DNA of 64,000 nucleotides from Apium graveolens (lineage: Eukaryota > Streptophyta > Magnoliopsida > Apiales > Apiaceae). Positions 1 through 10,550 of the stretch are shown in pieces (within the stretch, counting starts at the first letter, position 1; each line of letters begins with the position of its first letter). The notes beneath the pieces were generated by a model, which saw nothing but the letters and a program-made list of their open reading frames with translations, ran no database searches and was not told the DNA's origin. The translations under genes and the position numbers were made by a program. Where the stretch lies: NCBI RefSeq assembly GCF_009905375.1, contig NC_133653.1, positions 58,664,673-58,728,672 of the forward strand, in the 5' to 3' direction.

Positions 1-819
1 AATAACAACTCAAAACTTGAAATTGATGGAAGAAATAGAAAGAACAGATCGAAACTTGTGATTTGAGTATTCGAACTGCTTGATTTGGTGCAGAAATCAG
101 ATCAAAATCAGTGTTTGATTGTTCAACCCGAATTCAAAACCCGGCCCGGTTCTTGAGAGAAATTTCTAATTTTCTGATTTTTAATTACTTAATTAATAAT
201 AATTAAATAAAAATTAGACTATTTATAGTAGTGAAATTAATACTCCTAATTAAAATTAAGGCCCTAATTCTACACTTTTCGAAATTAATAGGCCCCTAAT
301 TTTATAATTTTTGAGTATTAAAATTTAATTTATAAATATTTTATATATACAATATATATGCCAAAATTTCCCAAAATTTGTGAATAATGCAAAAATACAA
401 AGAAATGGTATAAATGAAAGTCCTATAATTTTATTAAAATAAAAATGTGATTTTTGTGTGGTTTTTAACACCCAATGGGGCCCGGAAAAGTCATTTTTCG
501 CAAAATGAGAAAATTTGTAAAATATCTAGATGCTCAGAATATTGCGATGGTAAAAGCCGTTTGATGAAAAATAAGGCCCATTGTTTTATTTGAAATACCT
601 GCTTTAAAATCATGATTCGGGTCGTAAAACGTTTGAATGAAAGCTATAGATGCAAAATAAAATATCTGAAAAATATCTTAAAAATACCGGGATGACACAG
701 AATGCACGTAACATATAGCAATTAGGGTTTGACATTTAATTCCACATAAATAACACATTAACACACATAATTTATTATAAATATGATATAATACAGACGT
801 AAATTTTCCAGACATTACA
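1..819 (-). repeat. Tekay 3' LTR, truncated by window edge
   Basis: AT-rich noncoding DNA matching 35803-36621 almost throughout. In element orientation the LTR begins at 819 with TGTAATGTCTGG. Its remaining roughly 2.5 kb lie left of the window. No ORF is seen. Confidence 0.9.
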
Positions 820-832
820 TCCTTCCCCCCTT
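820..832 (-). other. Polypurine tract of Tekay element
   Basis: On the minus strand the run AAGGGGGGAAGGA lies immediately before the 3' LTR terminus TGTAATG. This is the expected place for the plus-strand primer of reverse transcription. Confidence 0.8.
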
Positions 833-858
833 AATAGGATTCTGTCCTCAGAATCTTA

Positions 859-3697
859 CTATGAAAAAAAATAAGGATATTTCTCTAACATTTCACTCTC
901 AAGTTCTCAGGTTGATTCTTCAACCATAGGGTTTCTCCACAATACTCGCACTGGAAACACGGACTTATTTCTCAACACTTTCTCTCGCCGATCTAAAATT
1001 ATTCTCGGCTGTTCTACAAAAGACAAATTAGGTTGAATATCTACCGGTGCATACTCTATTACATGCCTAGAATCAGGATTATATCGCTTAAGCATTGACA
1101 CGTGAAACACATTGTGAATATGTTGCATATGAGGCGGTAAAGCTAGTTCGTACGCAACTTTTCCCACTTTCTTCAAAATTTCAAATGGTCCGATGTATCG
1201 TAGCTTCAATTTACCCTTGTTACCAAATCTGGTTAATCCTTTCCATGGCGATATTTTGAGTAACACATGTTCTCCTTCTTGGTAGTCCATATCCTTCCTG
1301 GCTCGATCTGCATATTTGCGTTGTCTATTTTGTGTTGTATCCAATCATTTTTGAATAAGTTCTATCTTTTCTTTAGTCTGTTGAATTAATTCTGGACCCA
1401 AAGCCTTGCGTTCTCCAACTTCATCCCAATATACTGGTGATCTGCATTTTCTCCCATATAATGCTTCGTACGGTGGCATTCCGATGCTTGCATAACAGCT
1501 GTTGTTGTAAGAAAATTCAACCAAAGGTAAATGCTCATCCCAACTGCCTTCGAAGTCAATCGCGCAAACTCGTAGCATGTCTTCGATTATTTGGATAGTT
1601 CTTTCACTCTGCCCATCGGTTTGCGGATGATAAGCGGTACTCATGTTAATTTAGTTCCAAGACATTCTTGAAATTGTCTCCAAAATCTTGAATTGAAACG
1701 GGGATCTCGATCAGACATGATAGATATTGGAACTCCATGTCACATCACAATTCTTTAAGATACAAGTGCACTAGCTTGTCGAGCGAAAATCTTTCAATAA
1801 TCGGTAAAAAATGTGCCAACTTTGTTAGTCTGTCAATGATTATCCATATCGCATCATGATTTGCTTTAGTCCTTGGAAGTCCTACTATAAAATCCATCAC
1901 TAGATGTTCCCATTTCCATTCTGGAGTATCCAATGGTTGCAGTAATCCACTCGGACGTTGCTGTTCCGCTTTAACTCGCTGGCATGTGTAGCATTTATTT
2001 ACCCATTCTGCTCTCTCCTTCTTCATATTCGGCCACCAAAAGTTTTTCTTCAGATCGTAGTACATTTTTGTACTTCCTGGATGAATGGAATACTTTGAAC
2101 TATGCGCATCTCGCAATATTTCTTCCTTCAGTTCTGCCACCTTAGGGATCCAGATTCTTGATGCAAAATGTAAGATTCCTTCGTTATCTTTCTGGGTCGT
2201 AATTTCTTCTCCTGTTAAGTCGTCATCTTGACTCATCACTTCTTCTTGACAGCGTCGAATCTTCTCTAGTAATTCTGGTTGAGAAGTCATAGCGTAGATA
2301 GCTTCAGTAGATTCATTGGGAACACGAATTTCGATTTCCAACTTGTCAAATTCCTTGGCCAATTCTTCACATGAAGTTAACAGATTCAATCTTTCTTTCC
2401 GGCTCAGTGCATCTGCCATAACATTTGTTTTCCATGGATGATAACCGATCGTAATATCGTAATCTTTAATCAATTCCAGCCATCGGCGTTGTCCATGTTC
2501 AGTTCCTTCTGCATAAAGATGTACTTCAGACTTTTATGATCCGTGTAGATTTCGCATTTCTCACCGTAGAGATAGTGTCTCTAAAGTTTCAATACAAATA
2601 TGATCGCTGTTAATTCCAGATCATGCATAGGATATTTTTGTTCATGAGGTTTTAGCTGTCTCGAACGTTACCGTGCTGCATCAGTACACATCCTAATCCG
2701 CGGTATGAAGCATCGTTGTAAATGACAAAATTTCGCTGCTCGTCTGGCAATACGAGTACCGGTGCGGTTACTAATCGATTCTTCAGCTCTTGGAAACTTT
2801 CTTCACATTTTTCATCCCATACGAACTTTTCACTTTTTCGAGTTAACTTGGTTCGTGGCGTTGCTATTTTCGCAAAATCTTTGACAAATCTCTTATAGTA
2901 TCCTGCCAATCCCAAGAAACTTCGAACGTCTGTCGGGGTCTTCGGCCTTTCCCAATTCAACACAGCTTCAATCTTCGCTGGATCGACTTGAATGCCTTCT
3001 CTACTGATGATATGCCCTAGAAATTATACTTTTTCAACCAGAATTCACATTTCGAGAATTTCGCGTACAGTTGCTCCTTCCTTAGAATTTCCAAAGCAAT
3101 CCTTAAGTGCTCGGCATGCTCTTCTTCCGTCTTTGAGTAAATCAAGATGTCTTCAATAAATACAATTACGAATTTATCCAAGTACCTTTTAAATACCCTG
3201 TTCATCAGATCCATGAATGCTGCTAGTACGTTGGTCAAACCGAATGCCATTACAAGAAACTCATAATGTCCATATCTGGTACGGAATGCATTCTTGGGGA
3301 TATCTTCAGCTTTAATCTTTAATTGATGATAGCCCGATCACAAATCATGTGGCTCCTTCGAAAACCATGTGGCTCCTTTTAGCTGATCGAACAAATCATC
3401 GATTCTCGGTAAAGAATACTTATTCTTGATAGTGAGCTTATTCAATTCAAGATAGTCAATGCATTATCGCATGATACCATCTTTCTTCTTCACGAATAAT
3501 ACCGGTGCACCCCACGGGGATACACTGGGTCTTATGATGCATCCGTCTAGAAGATCTTGCAATTGCGTTGACAATTCTTTCATCTCGACTGGGGCCATTC
3601 GATACGGAGCTTTTGAAACTGGTTCTGTACCTGGCGCTAAGTCAATCGTAAATTCAATTTCTCGATCTGGCGGTAACCCTGGAAGCTCGTCTGGAAA
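859..3697 (-). pseudogene. Tekay pol (RT-RNase H-integrase-chromodomain), degenerate
   Basis: Minus-strand pol of a chromovirus, broken into several frames. RT N-terminus is at 3697-3464 (PWGAPVLFVKKKDG). The RT palm at 3250-3017 has a catalytic box that reads FIED (3149-3160) instead of Y/F-x-D-D, so the first Asp is lost. RT thumb and RNase H are at 2963-2652, with a broken stretch at 2650-2474. RNase H end, the integrase HHCC finger and the first catalytic Asp are at 2473-1745. A one-base frameshift near 1645 separates the rest of the integrase core (1644-1345), and a TGA at about 1342 precedes the C-terminal part. The chromodomain-like tail (VLWRNPMVEEST) stops at TGA 907-909, where a Trp is expected; the frame then stays open to TAG 859-861. 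The element cannot encode an active pol. Upstream sequence is lost at the Sirevirus join. Confidence 0.88.
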
Positions 3698-5609
3698 TGA
3701 AGAGATGAAGAAGGCCATTTCAGACAAGATGGATTCTAAACTTCCAGAAGCTACAATGCTTGACATCAAGAGGCAATTAAGGAAAAATTCTGATCTGTCA
3801 ACCAAGATAGATGCCTTGGACACAAGAATGTCAGCCATGGAAGCATCTTTAACAACCATTCATCTTCATCAAGCTCAACAGACAGATTTACTTCAAAAAT
3901 TGGTGGCTGCTCAAACCTCCTCCTCTACTCAACTTGATGATAACAAAAAGGGGGGGAAAGGACCAAGTGAGGGGGAGAGGCTTCAGATTCAAATCAGTAA
4001 AGTAATTGTGCCTTCAATTACTATCTCAAAGCCACCAGTTACAGACAGTATAGATCTGATCAATGCAGCAGCAGCCAACATAAGAGCAGCTGATAAGGAG
4101 AAGTTGAGTTTAGTCAACTGGGAGAAGATTGATGAGGAAATACAAAAGAAGTTTGAACTTGTCAAGGAGCCAGTTAAGTCAGCCATCCATCACTCTCAAG
4201 TCAAGCAAATTAGTGTGAATGAGATGAGCATGAACTATCTGGAAAGGGGACAGTCATCCTGCATCAAATCTCCAAAGGATGAAACAATTCTGAAACCAAG
4301 GGTAAACTACTCAAAATCATCATTGAAGAACCCTTTGGATACTGTGTATGAGACACCTAAGCCTGATGAAAAGAAGCTTCTATCAAGGTCAATTGCCTTC
4401 TACAAAGATCCGGCTGATTCAGCTTCAAAAAGGAGAATTACTAAAATTTTCAGGAATGGGAAAGAAATTTGTGTGGTGGCTGGACATCCTCAATTTGCTC
4501 AAGCAAAGAGAGAAGAAAAGGCTAGATTGAAGCAGGAAAAGAAGCAAGCTGCTCTGGATGCTTAAAAGACTAAACAAAAGAAAGAGCAAATTGCTATCTT
4601 GGCCAAGCTACATGCTGTAAATGCATCACAACAAATTCCTTCTCAGCCATCTGAAGTTATTGAATCAAAGAAGCAAGTTGAACTGCAGAAGAAATCTCCA
4701 AGAATCAAGGAATTGGCTAAAAGAACTAAAAGGAAACTGGACATTATTGATAAGGAATTGGAGAATCGATTTCCCAAGGAATCCACTTCAACTACAACTC
4801 AAGCATTAATACCCTCTATGGTATTTGAAGATATCAAGGTGGTGGATCCTTACAGGAACATCCATGGTGAACCTATTGTACCTAAGGATGAACCAGTAGA
4901 ATGGGAGAACATACCAAATCCTGAATTCTATTTGCCAATCCTTAATAAGCCAAAGAGAACAAAGTCAAGAGCAGTCAAGAAAGTGAAGTTGTCACCTCTC
5001 GAATCCAAATCTCTAGTCAAAGCTCAATCTAAATTCAGTAAGGGGGATTACATGTACTTGTGTGACATCAAAGAATTTTCTGATCTAAACCTCTATCTAG
5101 ATGAACTAGATGAAGTGAGAGGAATTGATGCATACAGAAACCTACCTGAAAGGTTAGTGTTGAAGTACAAAAAAGGAAAGGAGATTCAGTGGCCACTTCA
5201 CAAGATCCTTTAAGAAAGCCAAGTTGTACTAGTTAAAGTTTATTCATCCTTGAAGAAGAACTTTGGGTTCAATATTACTGCAAGAAGACTGGTACTGAAG
5301 AAGATTGAAGAACTAAGGAGTATTAGAGCTAAAGATACACTCCCAAAGACTCTAATTATCCCTTACACAGGGAGAAGAGTGCATCTAAGGCCCTACTGGC
5401 TGATGGAGTTCATGGATGACAAAGAAGTGAGAAGATTTTTCAGATTAGAAGACCAACTGAGCATCTCTAGCAATGAGACTCTTTTGGATATGCAAGGAAA
5501 GCTAAATCTCTCAGAATCTGATGAACTGGAATTCCACAGGCAACTCCAAAATCAGATTGAGGAAAACAACAGAAAGCTTGGAAAGAGATCCAGACCTTCA
5601 AAGAACTAG
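3698..5609 (+). pseudogene. Sirevirus ORF3 (env-position), C-terminal part
   Basis: The 3' portion of the large ORF that follows pol in these elements, homologous to 25588-27488 and 51190-53124. It starts inside the coiled-coil region (EEMKKAISDKMDS) immediately after the Tekay RT sequence, so the first about 80 codons open at 3459 are antisense gypsy and not part of this gene. The frame is stopped at TAA 4563-4565 and TAA 5211-5213 (a Glu codon in the other copies) and ends at TAG 5607-5609. The conserved C-terminal block, YLCDIKEFSDLNLYLDELDE through FFRLEDQLSISSN, is present. No signal peptide or membrane segment is visible. Function unknown. Confidence 0.8.
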
Positions 5610-5785
5610 ACAAATCTGCTCAGGCTAGAGGAGCATCTTGAAAATGACTGTGAGCAAAACTTTGTACATTTTGTTAATTGAAGCACTTTTCAGTATTATC
5701 TACTGTCTTTTAAAAGTTGTATTTTTAAGGTGTTTTGTTATCATCAAATGTCTCTTAATTTATGCCTACAATTCCAGTGGACATA

Positions 5786-5798
5786 AATTGGGGGAGAT
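5786..5798 (+). other. Polypurine tract before Sirevirus LTR
   Basis: AAATTGGGGGAGAT directly precedes the LTR terminus TGTTGGG. The same tract precedes the LTRs at 27678 and 53312 and, in reverse orientation, the one ending at 58467. Positions 5610-5785 are ORF3 3' noncoding sequence. Confidence 0.8.
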
Positions 5799-6552
5799 TG
5801 TTGGGTATATGTTGTGTACTTGATGATTTCATGAACAAAACACCTTGGTAGATTTTACTTAGTGAAATTATGTAGCACTCGGCGGATAAGGTTTATAGTC
5901 CCGACGGATGACTCAATATAGTCCCGGCGGATGATGACTTATTATCCATCCAGTGAGTAGCTTATGTAATAATAAGTCTGTAGCATATTTCTGCATACAC
6001 ATTGTTTAGAATCTATAGTAGTACTTAAGTCATGTTGACTTTAGTTAGATATGCAGAATAGGTTGATTAATTGTACATAGATGATGTCTTGTAATTCTGC
6101 ATAAGTGAAATGAAGCAGAGTAGATAGTTTTTGTTTTATTATCCTGTCTCATTACTTTGTAATCTTGGTGATATATAAACCAAGAAGTAGCAACTAAGGA
6201 ATAATCTGAGAAACAAGCAGAGAAACATTTGTAAGCAGAATTCTTAGCATTTCTCTGCATTCTTAGTTGTTCAATATTTGTAAGCAGCTGTGAGCATTTT
6301 GCACACAGGGTTCTCTCGATATATATTATATATCTCTGGTGGAATCATTCAAATCCACCAGAAATTTTTTAAAGACTCTTGTTTTTAATTACTTGTGTTT
6401 TTAATTCGTTTAAGTAACTATTCCGCATTGTGCTAATTAATTCACACTTATATATATATTCGAGTTAGAACATTTTTATTTCAAGAAAAAGTTTCAAGAT
6501 TTCCATTCAACCCCCCTTCTGTAATTCTTGTCATATTGTTAAGGGACTAACA
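5799..6552 (+). repeat. Sirevirus LTR, 754 bp, with internal deletion
   Basis: Starts TGTTGGGTATATG and ends GGGACTAACA. It aligns with the 1036-bp LTR 27678-28713 but lacks about 280 bp at a junction near 6115, exactly the part with the second CGACGGAT cluster. It keeps three motif variants at about 5879-5935, the TATATAAA box at 6172-6179 inside the CTTGGT/ACCAAG inverted repeat (6164-6184), and the R-U5 region. Confidence 0.88.
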
Positions 6553-6554
6553 AT

Positions 6555-6566
6555 TGGTATCAGAGC
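6555..6566 (+). other. Primer binding site (initiator tRNA-Met type)
   Basis: TGGTATCAGAGC, complementary to the 3' end of plant initiator tRNA-Met, two bases after the LTR end. Confidence 0.9.
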
Positions 6567-6613
6567 AAGCTCTTAACAAACAAAGAGTTTAATGATCAAA
6601 ACAATACAGCAAG

Positions 6614-6987
6614 ATAAACAAGAAGGATGTTGGAGTTAAGATTCCTTTTCTGGATAAAGATAATTACCATCATTGGAAGTTAAAGATGCATCTTCATTTG
6701 CTTTCTCAAGATGAGGCCTATGTTGACTCCATAGAAAGAGGCCCTCATTTTCCAATGAGAGCTGCAACAGGAAACGAGCCATCACTCCCCAAGCCAAGGC
6801 ATGAATGGTCTGATCCTGACATTGGACAAGTCAGGAAGGATAAAAAGGCCATGAATATCCTGTTTAATGGAGTTGATGGTGATATGTTTGACAACATTAT
6901 CAACTGTAAAACTGCCAAGGATGTTTGGGATACAATACAGATCATCTGCGATGGCACTGAGCAAGTTATAGAAAACAAGATGCAGCT
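6614..6987 (+). pseudogene. Sirevirus gag, N-terminal part (start codon lost)
   Basis: Matches the gag start of the copies at 28775 and 42723, but the ATG is ATA (6614-6616). The N-terminal copia gag region is recognisable (FLDKDNYHHWKLKMHLHLLS, then HEWSDPDIGQVRKDKKAMNI). Similarity ends at about 6987, where the truncated Athila LTR follows. About 390 bp of gag present in copy 3 (43093-43480) are missing between here and 17491. Confidence 0.82.
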
Positions 6988-6994
6988 AAAGAAG

Positions 6995-7731
6995 CATACA
7001 AGCATCACACACTAAGGTATTAAACAACTAACTAAAGAAGTACATAGTAAATCCGTTATGACCCCATGATCACGATTAGCCCATGTTAGCACTCATCGTC
7101 ATCATGGGTTCATATGAAAACATGATAAATAAACACAAAAGAATAATAACTAAACTAATTATATTAAACCAGAGTACGTCACAAGAGTAAATAGGTTTAA
7201 AGCAAAGAAAACTAGCATCCAACGTTACAACGAAATAAAGAATCACAAGAAAATATGCTTCATCTTCGTTGCGATGTGCTAAAACGATCTTCTTCCTTAT
7301 CTCCTTCGCTCCTTGATTAATACAACGATCCAACACACGTGAAACGTCTCTGAATTCTACTTATATAGGAGTCCCATAAAACCCAGATTACTCAGAAGTT
7401 GGAAGCCAAACAGAATTAGATTTCTAAAATATTAAATCTGAAATTACGACCCTGCACGGCCGCTCAGCATAGCTTAGCGGGCGCTCAGACCCCTTCTGGA
7501 AAAATGGTCTATTTGCTCCATTTCTTCGCTGTAATCTGCTCCTCTCTTCCCACTTACAATGCTAGACACATGCCAAGGCCTATTATTGATGAATTCTCCC
7601 CCGAAATGCAACTAATACCCTGAAATGCACAAACCCTAGAAAAACGCATCAAATACACAAAATACTTGATTTCAAGACACCAATCTAAACTATTATAAGA
7701 CGTTCTAAGTGGTATAAAATGCCACTTAACA
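6995..7731 (-). repeat. Athila 3' LTR, truncated
   Basis: In element orientation it begins TGTTAAGTGGCATTT at 7731 and reads to 6995, where it breaks off at the Sirevirus junction. It is closely similar to 16734-17490, with scattered substitutions and a roughly 20-bp length difference near 7461, where the other LTR has an extra CGCTCAGC unit. The ORF at 7076-7336 recurs at 16815-17075 only because it lies in the LTR. Confidence 0.88.
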
Positions 7732-7745
7732 CACCTCCAAACTTA
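7732..7745 (-). other. Athila polypurine tract
   Basis: On the minus strand, TAAGTTTGGAGGTG lies just before the LTR terminus TGTTAAG. Confidence 0.7.
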
Positions 7746-8933
7746 AATCGATGTTTGTCCTCAAGCGTCACAGACTCAAAAACAAACTAAAAACATGCAT
7801 GAATGCAATCTATATGAAATGCAGTGATCCCCCTTACTACGACCAAACCAACCAACTCACGACATCTCAACAAATGCAATTAGGCGAATAAAGATCAATC
7901 GAATCATACAAACTAACATACAGCCAGAAACGTGGTGTGTGCAGATGCTTAACAGATATGCTTCGCAACTACATTAATTATCATGACTCAACTATCATCC
8001 AGGAAATCGCATAATTATACAAAGAATAAAAATTCTAGGCACAAAGTGACTTATAACACTTCGAGAATCCTGGAGCTTATTACGGAATCATGCTTTTTAT
8101 TTATAACAACAAATGCTTATTTGACCGTGCAATGAGTGAGGTCCACAAAAGACTTATACAATGGTATCCATGTAGCGAGCGTTAGGTTAGCGGATCCCAG
8201 ACTATAAAAGCCTTAGGTCACTAGGCACAAGTCCCCTAAGAACTTAATAACTCGAATACCAAAGAGCCCACTCGTGATCAATTATGCATTAACTCTTTAT
8301 TATTATTTTTTTTCTCTTTTTTTTATATATATTTTTTTTCCAAAAATTTCTGAGCAAGTGCGTTTCGCTCCATCCTGCTCAACCCTAGACTACTCGCATA
8401 CACATACGAGCTGGCTACTAGCCATTTGACGCCTAGCCACAATTAGCAACGAATTCCATTTTTTACTCCATATTTTTTCTTTTCATGCCTTTTATCACTA
8501 AGAACTTATTATAAAATTCTAAGCATAATAAATAGATTAACCTCAAAAATCGTCGAACCATAATAACAATCTAGTACTTAAGCATTCTCTAAGACTTAGT
8601 GAAATTACAAGTATTTCTACCATGCATATCAACCTACACGATTTAACATTACTTTAATGCTATCACTACACTCGTATCAACATCACAAATCAGTCGACAA
8701 AATCAGCGCAAAAGGGATCATGGCAAATGCATGAGCTACATGACATGATAAACAAATAAAGCTATAAATAATAAAAAAAACTCTATATGGCAAAAATTAT
8801 GCAATTATATGAACTAACTATCATGAATATGCAACTATATGACACACACACAAAATATTCCTTAACTACCACCCCCAAACTTAAAATCTTCACTGTCCCC
8901 AGTGAAGGTAGTAGAAAGGAACACAGGGTATAC
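7746..8933 (-). other. Athila 3' noncoding region
   Basis: Between ORF3 and the PPT. No credible ORF. It contains a T-rich low-complexity run (about 8296-8340 on the plus strand). Long 3' noncoding regions are usual in Athila elements. Confidence 0.6.
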
Positions 8934-10109
8934 CTACTCGGAGAGATCATCATCATCATCACCCTCAGTGCATTGTGTATCAGGAGGCGGATATGCAGAG
9001 TCCTCACCAAAAACTGGCCACTGGATGTCAGCTTCAAGGCCTCGAAAAGCGGTCCCTAGCGCAAGGGTGAGCTCTTGAGCAAACCTGCTCTACATCTCGT
9101 ACATAGCATCCAGCCTCCGTGACAACCTCCTATACTGGGCATCAGCCATCCCAGCACCCTCCTGAGCTCTAGAAGAACCAGCCTCATCATGCATTGGCCT
9201 CGCCATAGTAGCACCTCGTGCTAGACGCCCTCCTGGAAGATGATAACCCAGCCCATGCTCCTCGGGCTCACCACCGGTCCACTCCTACATCGCATTCAGA
9301 GTCCCGGAATCAATAGAAGCGGCCGGCAACTGCAACTGCTCATGAGACGGCCACTGAACTCCCACCGCTCAGCAAAGCTTAGTAACCGTGGATGCATAAG
9401 GGATGTTCATGTGCTTAGCTCCCCTCAAAAACTTCAGAATTCCTTGGTAAATGAACTCACCAAGGTCCACATAGTACTCCTCATTCAAAATTCCCCACAA
9501 CAACTGTACTCTCTCAACTGTGACCTCATGTGCATGCGAAGAAGGCAGAATATTAGCACAAATAAACGCATTCCATGCACGGGCATACCTGTTCATCGCG
9601 ATCGTCAGAAAGTGACGATACTCAGTAGTTCCATTCTTGAAAGTCCATACTGTGCCCCTCCTACAGAGAGTAGCACAAATCAAATCCAAGTCAAAATCCT
9701 CAGCAGCCTTCTCGTTCCAGCTCTCCTCCGTGGGCTTCCTCTATCTCTGCCCAATCACACGGCGAATCGCCGCTGGGTGATAATCAACCGTCATCCCCCG
9801 GACCACAGAATACCCATTCTTCTCGGCCTTCGCGTTCGTATAGAACTCGCGAACCACGCTCATCGGCACTGCTTCAGGCGACTCATAAAAAGCTATCCAC
9901 CCCTACTCAGCAATCATAGGCAACAACTCACCATCTCTCCCAAATGGTAAAAAGCCTCTCTCCTTCAGAATCGGCTTCCCCAAAAGCCTAGTGTACTCCT
10001 CCTCAGCAACCTTATCATTCAAACGAGGCCTCGCAGCAGTACCCCTGGAAGAATCAGCAATAGAGACAGTGCTGCTGCTATCAATAGTCCTCGCTCTCTT
10101 GGGTGCCAT
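8934..10109 (-). pseudogene. Athila ORF3 (env-position ORF), about 391 codons with stops
   Basis: One reading frame runs from ATG 10107-10109 (MAPKRARTIDSS) to TAG 8934-8936, interrupted by in-frame stops near 9901, 9741, 9369, 9285 and 9096. Visible features are a basic Ser-rich N-terminus, a block with EFYTNAKAEKNGYSVVRG, a block with RYARAWNAFICANILPSSH and LLWGILNEEYYVDLGEFI, and an acidic tail with a run of Asp. The middle blocks are characteristic of ORFs found after or beside pol in Athila and related plant gypsy elements. No signal peptide or transmembrane helix is evident, so 'env' describes only position. It lies 440 bp downstream of the integrase stop and has its own TATA-like box upstream (10206-10213). 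Confidence 0.72.
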
Positions 10110-10205
10110 CGAATCTGAATAAAAGTGCTTGAGATTTATGTTTTTTTGTTTGGGAGAGAGTTGAAGTGTAGAAAGAGTATGGGAGATATATGGGATAGGT
10201 GTATG

Positions 10206-10213
10206 TATATATA
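10206..10213 (-). promoter_or_regulatory. Putative internal TATA box of Athila ORF3
   Basis: TATATATA on the minus strand, 96 nt before the ORF3 ATG, followed by a CT-rich leader. Upstream, at 10365-10383, is the same palindrome that lies upstream of the LTR TATA box. Function is inferred from arrangement only. Confidence 0.4.
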
Positions 10214-10364
10214 GGGTATAGATTAGGGTAGAATTTGATTAGGAGTGGGTTTAAGGGTTAAAATTATGGGATAATGGGGAAATAGGTCGTGGGTTTATGG
10301 TTTGTATTTTATTTTTTTATTTTTCTGATTTTTTTTTGATTTTTATGGAATTAAAAAAATTTCT

Positions 10365-10391
10365 CGCTCAGCAGAGCTGAGCGGGCGCTCA
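10365..10391. repeat. Athila GC-rich palindrome, internal copy
   Basis: CGCTCAGC, three bases, GCTGAGCG (10365-10383), then GG and CGCTCAG, giving two overlapping inverted repeats. It is nearly identical to the LTR copies at 17220-17247 and 7462-7489 and stands out as GC-rich in an AT-rich 10110-10550 spacer. Confidence 0.8.
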
Positions 10392-10550
10392 GGAGGCTAC
10401 TGGAAAAAAATTTTTATGGCCCAGTTTTTCTGATTTTTTTGTGGTTTTGGATAGGTTATTAACTTCTAAGGGTTCCTGTAACAACAAATCATGGGTTGCC
10501 TCCCACGGAGCGCTTCTTTTTCGTCATTAGCTTGACGTTGCGTACCTTCC

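Noticed and set aside
3459..3697. N-terminal about 80 residues of the plus-strand ORF 3459-4565
   Set aside because: This part is the antisense of Tekay RT; only the portion after 3698 is Sirevirus ORF3.
6555..6566. tRNA gene fragments at TGGTATCAGAGC sites
   Set aside because: Only the 12-base tRNA 3'-end complement is present, just after LTR ends; these are primer binding sites.
7076..7336. Repeated 86-aa ORF (also 16815-17075) as a host gene
   Set aside because: Both copies lie wholly inside the Athila LTRs and show no protein-like constraint or known motif.
8296..8340. T-rich run as a retroposon poly(A) tail
   Set aside because: It lies inside the continuous Athila 3' noncoding region with no target duplication or element next to it.
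9240..9950. 236-aa plus-strand ORF
   Set aside because: Shadow of Athila ORF3, whose minus-strand frame has recognisable conserved blocks.
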